Shown here piece by piece: positions 43,966 through 55,613 of a stretch of DNA of 64,000 nucleotides. Position 1 is the first letter of the stretch; each line of letters starts with the position of its first letter. The notes under the pieces were generated by a model. It ran no database searches. It worked only from the letters and a program-made list of their open reading frames with translations, and had not been told where the DNA came from. The translations under genes and the position numbers were made by a program. Origin of the DNA: Rubrivivax sp. SCN 71-131 (GTDB lineage: Bacteria; Pseudomonadota; Gammaproteobacteria; Burkholderiales; Burkholderiaceae_C); NCBI GenBank assembly GCA_001724995.1, contig MEFD01000016.1, positions 1-64,000 on the forward strand, in the 5' to 3' direction.

Positions 43966-46173
43966 ATGAAGAAAGTCGTCACCGTGACGCTGGGTGCGTC
44001 CAAGCAGGACTTCGCGTTCGAGACCGAGTTCCTCGGCCAGCGCTTCCAGGTCAGGCGGCTGGGCGCGGACAACGACATCACGCGCGCCTGGGAACTGATG
44101 CGCCGCCACCAGGAGCAGGCCGACGCCATCGGCCTGGGCGAAGTCGGTGACCACTTCCACGTCGGCCAGCGCACCGTCATCAACAAGGAGACGGCGCGGC
44201 TGCTCAAGGTCGTGACGCGCGTGCCGGCGACCACCGGCGCGCGGCTGCGCCGGCTGCTGCAGGTGCGCGCGGTGCGCCTCGTGCAGGCGCGCCTTGGCAA
44301 CTACTTCGACAACAACATCGTCCTCTTCCTCTCGGGCATGCGCAACTACGACCTGGCGCAGGCGCTCGCCGAGTACACGCCCAACCTCGGCTTCGCCGAC
44401 GCGCTGGCGCAGACCGGCGCCCCGGCGCTGCTGACTTCGCTCGAGCAGCTCGAGCTCTACGCCAAGGGGACCGATTGGGTGCTCAGCGGCCGGCGCCGCG
44501 AGCTCGTCGAGGGCGCCTTCTCCGACTTCAAGCGCAGCCGCCTCGCCGCCGAGGTCGCCAGGGCGCACGTCGTCGTGGGCACCTATGCCGAGATCAAGGA
44601 GGTCGGCAACACGCGCAACCTGGCCGGCAAGACGCTCATCACCTCGGCCATCGACGAGGAACGCCTGGCCTTCTTCCGCCAGTGCCGCGTGAACCTGGTG
44701 ATCGACGTCAGTCCCAAGCTCTTCGAGCAGGTGGTGGGCGTCAACGTCATCGAGGCGATGATCCTCGCCGCCCTCGAGCGCCCGGCCGAGGAGGTCTCCG
44801 ACGAGGACTTCGAGGAGGTCATCGACGAACTCGACCTGCAGCCGCGGCTGCTGCATCCAAGCGGGCGCTTCCGCAACATCCGCCGCTTCGCGTTCGTCAT
44901 CCATCCCCTGAGCCAGGAGTTCATCCGCAAGGGCTTTCCCATTCCCAAGGGCACGCCCAAGTTCGTGATGGACCAGGTGGAGACGCTGGCCGCGCACATG
45001 CCGCCGATGGTCTATTGCAAGATGGAGAACATCGTCTCGCCCACCGGCGCGGAGGCCGAGGGCTGGCTCATCAGCGTCGGCGGCACGCCCAAGGAGATGC
45101 TCGCGCGCAGCCCGGAGTTCACCTACCGGCGGCTGCTGGCGGCCGCGGCCATGGCGCAGAAGCTGGGCGCGCAGATCATGGGCCTCGGGGCCTTCACCAA
45201 GGTGGTGGGCGACGCCGGCGTCACCGTGGCGCGGCGCGCGCGCATCCCGGTGACGACAGGCAACAGCTACTCGGCCTCGGGCGCGCTGTGGGCCGCGGCC
45301 GACGCTATGCGACGCATGGGGCTGGTGCAACAGCCGCCGCCGGGGCAGCGCCTGCAGGCCAAGGCGATGGTCATCGGCGCCACCGGCTCCATCGGCTCGG
45401 CGAGCGCGCGCCTGCTGGCGATGGTGTTCGAGCAGGTGGTGCTGGCCGGGCGCAGCCTGGACAAGCTGCAGGAGCTGAAGGCCTCGATCCTGCTGGACAC
45501 GCCGGATGCCAATGTCCTCTGCTCGAACGACTACGACGAACTGCTCGGCGACATGGACATGATCGTCACCAGCACATCCGGCGCGGGCAAGAAGATCCTC
45601 GACATCATGCGCGTCAAGCCCGGCTGCGTCATCACCGACGTCGCACGGCCGCTGGACCTGCCGGCCGCCGAGGTCGCCAAGCGCCCGGACGTGCTCGTCG
45701 TCGAGTCCGGCGAGATCGAGCTGCCCACCAAGGTGCGCGGCCTCAAGAGCATCGGCCTGCCGCCCAACGTCGTCTACGCCTGTCTGGCCGAGACCATCGT
45801 GCTCGCGCTCGAGGGCCGCTTCGAGGTCTTCACCGTCGGCCGCGACACCGAGTGGGCGAAGGTGAAGGAGATCTACAAGCTCGGCCTCAAGCACGGCATG
45901 AAGCTGGCGGCGATCTCCGGCGTCAACGGCCCCTTCAGCGACGCGCAGATCGCCAAGGTGGTCGAGCTCGCGAAGGAGGCGCGCGCCAAGGCGGCGCCCG
46001 GGAAGAAAGCGGTGGCGAAGAAGGCCGTTGCAAAGAAGGCGGTGGCGAAGAAGGCTGTGGTGAAGAAGACGGCGGCGAAGAAGGCGCCTGCAAGAAAGGC
46101 TGCTGCAGGGGCAGGGACGGCCAAGACGCCTGTGCGTTCGCGGGCGGCAACGCCGTCCGCGGCGGCCGACTGA
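43966..46173 (+). CDS. Acyl-ACP reductase-like dehydrogenase (COG5322 type) with long N-terminal domain and basic tail
   Basis: 735 residues. Residues about 290-680 resemble cyanobacterial long-chain acyl-ACP reductase: HPLSQEFIRKGFP start, M-A-Q-K-L-G-A-Q-I-M-G-L-G-A-F, T-T-G-N-S-Y-S-A-S-G-A, NAD(P) motif V-I-G-A-T-G-S-I-G-S-A near 467-477, and V-Y-A-C606-L-A-E-T-I-V-L-A-L-E-G, where Aar carries its catalytic Cys. Residues 1-290 form a second alpha/beta domain I do not recognise. Residues about 680-735 are a Lys/Ala-rich tail of AVAKK repeats. Start ATG 43966 rather than 43957. Assignment rests on recalled motif similarity; automated pipelines may call it a shikimate-dehydrogenase-like protein. 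Confidence 0.75.
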   Translation: MKKVVTVTLGASKQDFAFETEFLGQRFQVRRLGADNDITRAWELMRRHQEQADAIGLGEVGDHFHVGQRTVINKETARLLKVVTRVPATTGARLRRLLQVRAVRLVQARLGNYFDNNIVLFLSGMRNYDLAQALAEYTPNLGFADALAQTGAPALLTSLEQLELYAKGTDWVLSGRRRELVEGAFSDFKRSRLAAEVARAHVVVGTYAEIKEVGNTRNLAGKTLITSAIDEERLAFFRQCRVNLVIDVSPKLFEQVVGVNVIEAMILAALERPAEEVSDEDFEEVIDELDLQPRLLHPSGRFRNIRRFAFVIHPLSQEFIRKGFPIPKGTPKFVMDQVETLAAHMPPMVYCKMENIVSPTGAEAEGWLISVGGTPKEMLARSPEFTYRRLLAAAAMAQKLGAQIMGLGAFTKVVGDAGVTVARRARIPVTTGNSYSASGALWAAADAMRRMGLVQQPPPGQRLQAKAMVIGATGSIGSASARLLAMVFEQVVLAGRSLDKLQELKASILLDTPDANVLCSNDYDELLGDMDMIVTSTSGAGKKILDIMRVKPGCVITDVARPLDLPAAEVAKRPDVLVVESGEIELPTKVRGLKSIGLPPNVVYACLAETIVLALEGRFEVFTVGRDTEWAKVKEIYKLGLKHGMKLAAISGVNGPFSDAQIAKVVELAKEARAKAAPGKKAVAKKAVAKKAVAKKAVVKKTAAKKAPARKAAAGAGTAKTPVRSRAATPSAAAD
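46009..46098 (+). repeat. Six imperfect 15-bp tandem repeats encoding A-V-A-K-K units
   Basis: Units of the form GCGGTGGCGAAGAAG at 46009, 46024, 46039, 46054, 46069 and 46084, each encoding a five-residue unit close to AVAKK, the last degenerate. Copy number may vary between strains through slippage. They make a histone-H1-like tail on the acyl-reductase-like protein. Confidence 0.9.
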
Positions 46174-46184
46174 GCGGCTGCGCC

Positions 46185-46865
46185 TCAGGCGCTGCGGCCG
46201 CGGCGCGTGCTGCGGTCGAGCAGGGCGATCAAGGCCCCTGCGCCGCCCTGCGGGCCGCTGGCCTGGGCGAAGGCGATCACCGCGGCACTCTGCGCCAGCC
46301 AGCGCTGCACGCGCAGCTTGAGCACGGGGCGGCGGCCCGGCGAGCCGTGGCCCTTGCCGTGCACGATGCGCACGCAGCGCTGCCCGCGCCGCGTCGACAG
46401 ATCCAGGAACTCGCGCAGGACCTCGCGCGCCTCCTCGCGGCGCAGGCCGTGCAGGTCGATCTCGCCCTGGACCGTCCACTGCCCGCGGCGCAGCCGCGTC
46501 ACGACATCGGCGCCGATGCCCGGGCGCCGGAAGCTCAGCCCGTCGTCGGTGAGCAGCAGCGACTCGACGTCCACCTCGTCGGACCAGGTCTGTCGCAGGG
46601 CGGCGCGCTCATCCGCCTCGCGCTGGTGCGGCCAGGGCTCGGGGCGGGGTCGATGCAGCTCGGCGCGGTTGCCCGCCCGCAGCGGCGTGACCTCGCCGAC
46701 GGCGGCGCGAAAGAGCCGCCCGGCGGCGTCGACGGCCGCGCGCCGCGTCTGCTCGCGCGCCCGGCGCTCGGCCTCCTCGCGCCGCCGCGCCGCGAGCGCC
46801 TTGCGCAGCTCGTCGAGGCCGGCAAGACCCCGCGCCGCCGCCGCCGTGGCGCGCCCGCCCTTCAC
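46185..46865 (-). CDS. Smr-domain protein
   Basis: 226 residues from GTG 46865. A charged N-terminal helical region is followed by a C-terminal Smr domain (about 135-215): [30 protein letters not shown], and [14 protein letters not shown]. Smr domains nick DNA or RNA; free-standing proteobacterial members act in DNA repair or RNA decay. Overlaps the radC stop by 4 bp, so the two are co-expressed. Confidence 0.88.
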   Translation of the reverse strand: MKGGRATAAAARGLAGLDELRKALAARRREEAERRAREQTRRAAVDAAGRLFRAAVGEVTPLRAGNRAELHRPRPEPWPHQREADERAALRQTWSDEVDVESLLLTDDGLSFRRPGIGADVVTRLRRGQWTVQGEIDLHGLRREEAREVLREFLDLSTRRGQRCVRIVHGKGHGSPGRRPVLKLRVQRWLAQSAAVIAFAQASGPQGGAGALIALLDRSTRRGRSA

Positions 46866-47536
46866 AGCAGCCCGCGTTCGGCCATCGACACCACCTGCCC
46901 CTGGCCGACGACGAGATGGTCGAGCACGCGCACGTCGACGAGGCCCAGCGCGCTCTTCAGCGATTGCGTCAGGTACTCGTCGGCGCGCGAGGGCTCGGCC
47001 ACGCCCGAGGGATGGTTGTGCGCGAGGATCACCGCCGCGGCGTTGAGCGCCATCGCGCGGCGCACGACTTCGCGCGGGTAGACGCTGGTCTGCGTCAGCG
47101 TGCCGCGAAACATCTCCTCGAGCTCCAGCAGCCGGTGCTGGTGATCGAGGAAGAGCACCGCGAAGACCTCGTGCGGCAGGCCGCCAAGCTGCAGCGCCAG
47201 GTACTCCTTGACGCGCTGCGGCGCATCGAACACCGGCGACTGGCGCAGGGGCTCGGCGATGGCGCGGCGCGCGATCTCCATCACCGCGAGGATCTCGGCG
47301 CGCTTGGCCGGCCCGAGGCCCTTGACGCGCTGCAGGTCCTCGGCGCGCGCCGCCAGCAGCCCGGCGAAGCCGCCGCAGTGCGCGAGCAGATCCTCGGCGA
47401 GCGCGAACACGCCCTTGCCGGCCAGGCCCGTGCGCAGCAGCAGCGCCAGCAGCTCGGTGTCGGCCAGCGCGGTGGCGCCGCGCTGCAGCAGCTTCTCGCG
47501 CGGGCGCTGGTCGGCGGGCAGGTCCTTCAGCGGCAT
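46862..47536 (-). CDS. radC: RadC family JAB-domain protein
   Basis: 224 residues. A helix-hairpin-helix region ([12 protein letters not shown] near 70) and a C-terminal MPN/JAB metalloprotease-like domain with the zinc motif H-N-H-P-S-G-x7-S-x2-D ([19 protein letters not shown]). The role is unclear in spite of the name. Start ATG 47536 (M-P-L-K-D-L-P-A-D); the frame is open further upstream but without family sequence. Divergent from fkpB. Confidence 0.92.
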   Translation of the reverse strand: MPLKDLPADQRPREKLLQRGATALADTELLALLLRTGLAGKGVFALAEDLLAHCGGFAGLLAARAEDLQRVKGLGPAKRAEILAVMEIARRAIAEPLRQSPVFDAPQRVKEYLALQLGGLPHEVFAVLFLDHQHRLLELEEMFRGTLTQTSVYPREVVRRAMALNAAAVILAHNHPSGVAEPSRADEYLTQSLKSALGLVDVRVLDHLVVGQGQVVSMAERGLL

Positions 47537-47650
47537 CGGGGCGTTCGAGGGCGGCAGGGGGATCCCGGGGCGGCGGGCCGCGCGACGCGGGTGGCCGACT
47601 AAAATCGAGCGCAGTCTATTCGAGGCGCGCGACCGGGCGCGCGAGCACGC

Positions 47651-50426
<2,776 letters not shown>

Positions 50427-50492
50427 CCCCAACGGGGCGGACCGCCGCACGTCCGCTAGAATGCGCGGCTGCCCCCGACCCGGGCAGCACCT

Positions 50493-50582
50493 GGAGAGGT
50501 GGCAGAGTGGTCGAATGCGCCGGACTCGAAATCCGGTATACGGTTTACCGTATCGAGGGTTCGAATCCCTCCCTCTCCGCCA
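50493..50582 (+). tRNA. tRNA-Ser (anticodon CGA)
   Basis: 90 nt with encoded CCA. Acceptor GGAGAGG pairs with CCTCTCC before discriminator G; the anticodon stem CCGGA/TCCGG (50520-50536) holds CGA at 50527-50529, read as UCG serine codons. The long variable arm (TATACGGTTTACCGTA region) and T-loop GGTTCGAATCC are typical of type II tRNAs. TAGAAT at 50457-50462 is a candidate -10 box. It follows serS. Confidence 0.96.
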
Positions 50583-50697
50583 AGACAAGACCTTGCACTC
50601 GCTCAGCGCAGCGGGGTTGCAGGATGTCAAGAGGCCTCGAGATGCGTCGCGGATTCCGTGGCGTCTCGGATTGCATGTCTCTTGCGCATGGGGCCGA

Positions 50698-52014
50698 TCA
50701 GGCCTGTTGCGCGCGTTCGAGGAGACGGCGACTCAAGGGGCTGTGCGGCTTGAGCGCCATGCGCTCGTGGGACAGGGCACTTGCCAGGTCCTTCAGGCCG
50801 CCGCGCAGTGCGGCCTCGGTTAGCGTCCAGTCGATCACATCGCGCTGCGCGTGGCTGCCGCCGAATCGGTTGGCGATGAAGCGCGAAGGGTACAGATGCT
50901 CCGCGGCGCTGCGGTAGTCCCCGCGCCAGAAGGCCACAAAACCCCGTACCAGTGGCAGTCCTGTGCCGCGAATCCAGCCGGCCAGCGGCGTGGCTTCGCT
51001 CGCGCCCTGGACCATGGCCTGTTCGATGCGCTGCACCTCGGCATCGCGCCCCGCGCCCAGGCAGGCCATGATCGCGTGCCAGTCATTGAACGGATAGGAA
51101 CGCCCGTCGGCGTGTGGCGCCAGGGCCTGAGCGACCTCCAGCCAGCGCTGGCTCACATCGATTCCCACCAACTGCACCCGCCAGAGCAGGGCGGCCGCAT
51201 CGACCAGGTCCAGTGCCACGGCGCTCGCAGACTTGCGCACTGCGCCGTCGTAAAGGGCCAGTACCTGTTCGTGCTGCTCGAGTTCGAGGTGGTACAGCGC
51301 ACGGTGCCAGTGGTTGTGCACCTTGAAGAAGTTGTCGTCGCCCGACCAGTACGGCTCACGTGCCGTCATCCAGCCGATGCCATCCTCAGGGCGGCCTTGC
51401 ATCTCCATCACGTGCGCCACGGCGTGCTGCGCCCAACAATCGAGCGGCTCGCGGTCGATCGCTTCGCGCCCACACGCTTCGGCGCGCGCGTAATCGCCCA
51501 TCTCTTCAAGACCGAACGCGTGCATGCCCAGCACGAGCGCGTAGCCCGGAACCTCGGGTGACCAGCGGGGCAGCGCCCGCGCGATGCGGTCGCGAAGATT
51601 GCGCGCGTTGCCACGGTAGAAATCGATCAGGTGCCCGACTTGCAGGGCAAGAATGTCGAGCGGCCAGCGCATGTCGAGATGATCCAGCGCGAGCGCAGCA
51701 TCGTCCCATCGGCCGTCGAGCAGCAGGCCTAGCGCGTCGGCGTGAGCAGTCTCGCGTTCATCCATCGGCAGGTGACGTGCGGCTTCGAGCAGCTTGCGCG
51801 CCTCGGCCGCCGCAGCCGGTTCGGTTGCCATGCCCATCAGCCACGCTTTGGCCAACAGCGCCATCACACAGGCGGGCGCAACCGACAGGGCCTCGTCGAG
51901 TTCCGCAAGGGGATCGCCTCGGTAAATGCCGAACTGCGCAATGGCGGCGTCGTAGTGGCGCGCGGCTTGCGAATTCGACCCGGAAAGCGCGTGTCCCTGG
52001 CGATCACTGCGCAT
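50698..52014 (-). CDS. TTC38-like tetratricopeptide repeat protein
   Basis: 438 residues from ATG 52014, preceded by CGGAGAAC. Helical throughout, with TPR-like pairs and the H-A-F-G-L-E-E-M-G-D-Y and A-Q-H-A-V-A-H-V-M-E-M-Q-G-R segments typical of the TTC38 family. No signal peptide or catalytic motif. Function unknown. Base composition is slightly less GC-biased than in neighbouring genes, hinting at a different origin. It lies between tRNA-Ser and dnaE2; 50583-50697 shows nothing clear. Confidence 0.8.
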   Translation of the reverse strand: MRSDRQGHALSGSNSQAARHYDAAIAQFGIYRGDPLAELDEALSVAPACVMALLAKAWLMGMATEPAAAAEARKLLEAARHLPMDERETAHADALGLLLDGRWDDAALALDHLDMRWPLDILALQVGHLIDFYRGNARNLRDRIARALPRWSPEVPGYALVLGMHAFGLEEMGDYARAEACGREAIDREPLDCWAQHAVAHVMEMQGRPEDGIGWMTAREPYWSGDDNFFKVHNHWHRALYHLELEQHEQVLALYDGAVRKSASAVALDLVDAAALLWRVQLVGIDVSQRWLEVAQALAPHADGRSYPFNDWHAIMACLGAGRDAEVQRIEQAMVQGASEATPLAGWIRGTGLPLVRGFVAFWRGDYRSAAEHLYPSRFIANRFGGSHAQRDVIDWTLTEAALRGGLKDLASALSHERMALKPHSPLSRRLLERAQQA

Positions 52015-52159
52015 GGATCGTTCTCCGGTACAGAACCGGGTTTCATGATACTGCTCGATCCCCGAACTGTGTGGGGGGATGCCGCTGGACACCTGTCGCG
52101 CACGTCGTCAGAGCTGTGTCATGCCGTGTTCGCGGTCAGCCCATGCCTCGGTGCAGGGC

Positions 52160-52188
52160 ATGACAACTGTATGTTCATACAGTATTCT
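52160..52188 (+). promoter_or_regulatory. Candidate dnaE2 promoter
   Basis: ATGACA (52160-52165), a 17-bp spacer and TATTCT (52183-52188). The LexA box fills the spacer exactly, the classic repressor position. Confidence 0.6.
52167..52182. promoter_or_regulatory. LexA (SOS) box upstream of dnaE2
   Basis: CTGTATGTTCATACAG fits the consensus CTGT-N8-ACAG perfectly and is nearly a full palindrome. It lies 52 bp upstream of the chosen TTG start of dnaE2, so the gene should be induced by DNA damage. Confidence 0.9.
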
Positions 52189-52234
52189 TCGCGCCTTCGC
52201 CGGCGGCCCGTCGCCGGCTGCCGGAGCTCGAACC

Positions 52235-55200
52235 TTGTCGCCGGATCCAAGTCTCCGTCCAGCGCGCGCGGCGTTCGCGCTGCCGGGCTATGCCGAGCTG
52301 AGCTGCCGCAGCAACTTCAGTTTCCTGTGCGGGGCTTCGCAGCCGCAGGAACTGGTGGCGCGCGCGAAGGCTCTGCGCTATGCGGCGCTGGCGATCACCG
52401 ACGAGTGCTCGCTCTCGGGCGTGGTGCGCGCGCATGGCGAGGCCAGGCGATGCGGGCTGCCGCTCATCGTCGGCGCGACGATGCAGCTCGAGGCGCCGCA
52501 GGCCGCGGCTGCGGCAACGCCCACGGCCGCCCCCGCAGCGGCTGCCGATCGCGGTGCTGAAGCAGGTCACGCGCCCGGCGCGCGCCTGGTGCTGCTGGCG
52601 CAGACGCGGCGCGGCTGGGGCAACCTTTCGCAGTGGATCACGGTGGCGCGGCGGCGTGCGCCCAAGGGGCAGTACCGGGCCCTGGCCAGCGACCTCGAAG
52701 GCAAGGTGCCCGAGGCGCCGATGCTCGCCGGTCTGCCCGACTGCCTGGCGCTGCTGCTGGCGTCGGCGGTGCTGGCGCCGTCGCCGGACGATCCCTTCGA
52801 GACCTTGTTCGCGCAGGCGCTGTGGCTGAAGACCTGGTTCGGCCCCGAGCGCTGTGCCCTCGCGCTGCCGCTGCTGCTGCGTGCGCACGACGCGCTGCTC
52901 GCCGACGCGGTGCAGCGCGTGGCCACGCTCACCGGCCTGCGCATCGTCGCCGTGGGCGACGTGCTGATGCACGCGCGCTCGCGCAAGCCGCTGCAGGACG
53001 TGCTCACCGCGACCCGGCTGGGCCGCCCGGTGGCCGAGTGCGGCCACGCGCTCGAGCCCAATGCCGAGGCGCACCTGCGCTCGCGCGCGCGGCTGGCGCG
53101 GCTGTACCGGCCCGAGTGGCTGCAGGCCACGCTCGAACTGGCGGGGCAGTGCCGCTTCTCGCTCGACGAACTGCGCTACGAGTATCCGGACGAGGTCGTC
53201 CCGGACGGCCACACGCCCACGAGCTGGCTGCGGCAGCTGACCGAGGAGGGCCTGCGCCGGCGCTACCCGGGCCGCGGCGAGGCGCCGGGTGCCGGCGCGG
53301 CGGACGCCACGCCGCCTGCGGTGCGCGCGATCGTCGAGCACGAGCTGGCGCTGATCGCGCAGCTGCGCTACGAGCCCTACTTCCTCACGGTGGCCGAGCT
53401 CGTGCACTGGGCGCGCGCGCAGGGCATCCTGTGCCAGGGGCGCGGCAGCGCGGCGAACTCGGCGGTGTGCTATGCCCTCGGCGTGACCGAGGTCGACCCG
53501 GCGCGCATGTCGGTGCTGTTCGAGCGCTTCATCAGCGCCGAGCGCAACGAGCCGCCGGACATCGACATCGACTTCGAGCACCAGCGCCGCGAGGAAGTCA
53601 TCCAGCATGTCTACCGCAAGTACGGCCGCCACCGCGCCGCGCTCACCGCCGTCGTCATCAGCTGGTGCCCGCGCTCGGCGCTGCGCGACGTCGGGCGCGC
53701 GCTCGGCATCGACCCCGGGCGCATCGACGCGGTGGCCAAGGGCATGCATCGCGGCATCGCTCGGGGCGAAGGCGAGAACGAGGCCGAGGATGGGGGCGGG
53801 GGCCTGGACGTGCAGCACCTGCGCGAGCAGGGCTTGGACCCCGAGGCGCCGCTGTCGCGGCTGTGGATCGAGCTCAGTCGGGCGCTGGTCGGCTTTCCGC
53901 GGCACCTGTCGCAGCATCCCGGCGGATTCGTCATCGCGCGCGAGCACATTGCGCGCCTGGTGCCGGTGGAGAACGCGGCCATGCCCGGACGCAGCGTCAT
54001 CCAGTGGGACAAGGACGACCTCGACGCGCTCGGCCTGATCAAGGTCGACCTGCTGGCGCTGGGCATGCTGAGCGCCATCCGCCGCGCGCTCGGCCTGGTC
54101 GGCGCCAAGCTCGGGCGGCAGGCGTTGACGATGCAGGACGTGCCCGCCGAGGACGCGGCCAGCTACGACATGCTTTGCCGTGGCGACAGCGTGGGCGTGT
54201 TCCAGGTCGAGAGCCGCGCGCAGATGAGCATGCTGCCGCGGCTGCAGCCGCGCTGCTTCTACGACCTCGTGATCCAGGTCGCCATCGTGCGCCCGGGGCC
54301 GATCCAGGGCGGCATGGTGCACCCCTACCTGCGCCGCCGCCAGGGCCTGGAGCCCGCGGACGAGCCGAGCGAGGAGGTGCGCCAGGCGCTGTCGCGCACC
54401 CTGGGCGTGCCGATCTTCCAGGAGCAGGTGATGCAGCTGGCGATGCTGGCCGCCGACTTCAGCCCCGGCGAGGCCGACCAGCTGCGCCGCGCGATGGCGG
54501 CGTGGAAGCGCAAGGGCGGGCTTGCGCCCTTTCACGAGCGCCTCGTCGGCCGCATGCGCGCCAAGGGATACAGCGCCGAGTTCGCCGAGCGCATCTTCAG
54601 GCAGATCGAGGGCTTCGGCGAATACGGCTTCCCCGAGAGCCATGCGGCGAGCTTCGCGCTGCTGGTCTACGTCAGCGCCTGGCTCAAGTGCCACCACCCG
54701 GATGCCTTCCTCGTCGCGCTGCTGAACAGCCAGCCGCTGGGCTTCTACGCGCCCGCGCAGCTCGTGCGCGACGCGCGCGCGCACGGCGTCGCCGTGCTGC
54801 CGCTGGACGTGACGCGCAGCGCCTGGGAGAGCACGCTCGAGCCCGCGGCCGCGGCCGCCGCCGGGCCGGGTGCGGCGCTGCAGCCGGTGCGGCTGGGCCT
54901 GAGCCGCATCCACGGCCTGGCCGAGGACGCCGCGCAGCGGCTGCTCCTGGCCCGCGCGCAGGCGCCCTTTGCGGACGCCGAGGACCTGGCGCGCCGTGCG
55001 CGGCTGGATGCGCATGCGCTCGGGCTGCTCGCCGATGCCGGGGCGCTGGCGCCGCTGGCCGGCCACCGCCACCGCGCCGCCTGGGCGGTGGCCGGCGTCG
55101 ATACGCGCGCCACGCCGCTGCTGCAGGCCACGCGCACGCACGAGGCCTTGCCCGAGTTGACGGCGCCCAGCGTCGCGCAGGGCTTGATGGCCGACTACCG

Positions 55201-55588
55201 CAGCACGGGGCTGAGCCTTGACGCGCACCCGCTGGCGCTGCTGCGCGCGCCGCTGGCCGCCTTCGGCGTGCAGCCCGCGGCGGTGCTGCGCGACTACCCC
55301 GACGGACGTCTGGCGCGCGCCAGCGGCCTGGTCACGCACCGCCAGCGCCCGGCCACGGCCGCCGGCGTCGTCTTCGTCACGCTCGAGGACGAGAGCGGCG
55401 CCGTCAACGTCATCTGCTGGCCGCAGCTCGCGCGCCGGCAGCGCCGCGCGCTGCTGGGCAGCCGGCTGCTCACGGTCTACGGCGTCTGGCAGCGCGAGGG
55501 CGAGGTGCGGCATCTCGTCGCGCACCGCCTCGTCGACCACACGCTGCTGCTGCAGGGCCTGGCCAGCCGCAGCCGCGACTTCCGCTAG
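52235..55588 (+). CDS. dnaE2: Error-prone DNA polymerase III alpha subunit DnaE2/ImuC
   Basis: 1117 residues from TTG 52235, preceded by GGAG at 52223-52226; the ATG at 52160 lies in the promoter and cannot be used from the SOS start. PHP domain begins YAELSCRSNFSFLCGAS; palm motifs include RGSAANSAVCY, PDIDIDFEHQRREEVI, and QWDKDDLDALGLIKVDLLALGML; FQEQVMQLAM and a C-terminal OB fold follow. Needed for SOS mutagenesis with ImuA and ImuB, but neither gene is adjacent; the usual imuA-imuB-dnaE2 cassette is not present here. Confidence 0.95.
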   Translation: MSPDPSLRPARAAFALPGYAELSCRSNFSFLCGASQPQELVARAKALRYAALAITDECSLSGVVRAHGEARRCGLPLIVGATMQLEAPQAAAAATPTAAPAAAADRGAEAGHAPGARLVLLAQTRRGWGNLSQWITVARRRAPKGQYRALASDLEGKVPEAPMLAGLPDCLALLLASAVLAPSPDDPFETLFAQALWLKTWFGPERCALALPLLLRAHDALLADAVQRVATLTGLRIVAVGDVLMHARSRKPLQDVLTATRLGRPVAECGHALEPNAEAHLRSRARLARLYRPEWLQATLELAGQCRFSLDELRYEYPDEVVPDGHTPTSWLRQLTEEGLRRRYPGRGEAPGAGAADATPPAVRAIVEHELALIAQLRYEPYFLTVAELVHWARAQGILCQGRGSAANSAVCYALGVTEVDPARMSVLFERFISAERNEPPDIDIDFEHQRREEVIQHVYRKYGRHRAALTAVVISWCPRSALRDVGRALGIDPGRIDAVAKGMHRGIARGEGENEAEDGGGGLDVQHLREQGLDPEAPLSRLWIELSRALVGFPRHLSQHPGGFVIAREHIARLVPVENAAMPGRSVIQWDKDDLDALGLIKVDLLALGMLSAIRRALGLVGAKLGRQALTMQDVPAEDAASYDMLCRGDSVGVFQVESRAQMSMLPRLQPRCFYDLVIQVAIVRPGPIQGGMVHPYLRRRQGLEPADEPSEEVRQALSRTLGVPIFQEQVMQLAMLAADFSPGEADQLRRAMAAWKRKGGLAPFHERLVGRMRAKGYSAEFAERIFRQIEGFGEYGFPESHAASFALLVYVSAWLKCHHPDAFLVALLNSQPLGFYAPAQLVRDARAHGVAVLPLDVTRSAWESTLEPAAAAAAGPGAALQPVRLGLSRIHGLAEDAAQRLLLARAQAPFADAEDLARRARLDAHALGLLADAGALAPLAGHRHRAAWAVAGVDTRATPLLQATRTHEALPELTAPSVAQGLMADYRSTGLSLDAHPLALLRAPLAAFGVQPAAVLRDYPDGRLARASGLVTHRQRPATAAGVVFVTLEDESGAVNVICWPQLARRQRRALLGSRLLTVYGVWQREGEVRHLVAHRLVDHTLLLQGLASRSRDFR

Positions 55589-55613
55589 GCCGACGCGCGC
55601 CACAATGCGCGCT

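Noticed and set aside
46009-46098. Tandem repeats as a CRISPR-like or mobile repeat array
   Set aside because: Units are 15 bp, without spacers, in frame and encode the Lys/Ala tail; they are coding repeats.
42979-46479. 1166-codon minus-strand open frame opposite the dehydrogenase and acyl-reductase-like genes
   Set aside because: Same low-complexity shadow pattern; only its start overlaps the real Smr gene, in another frame.
50583-52234. Genomic island inserted at tRNA-Ser
   Set aside because: No second copy of the tRNA 3' end and no integrase in this stretch.
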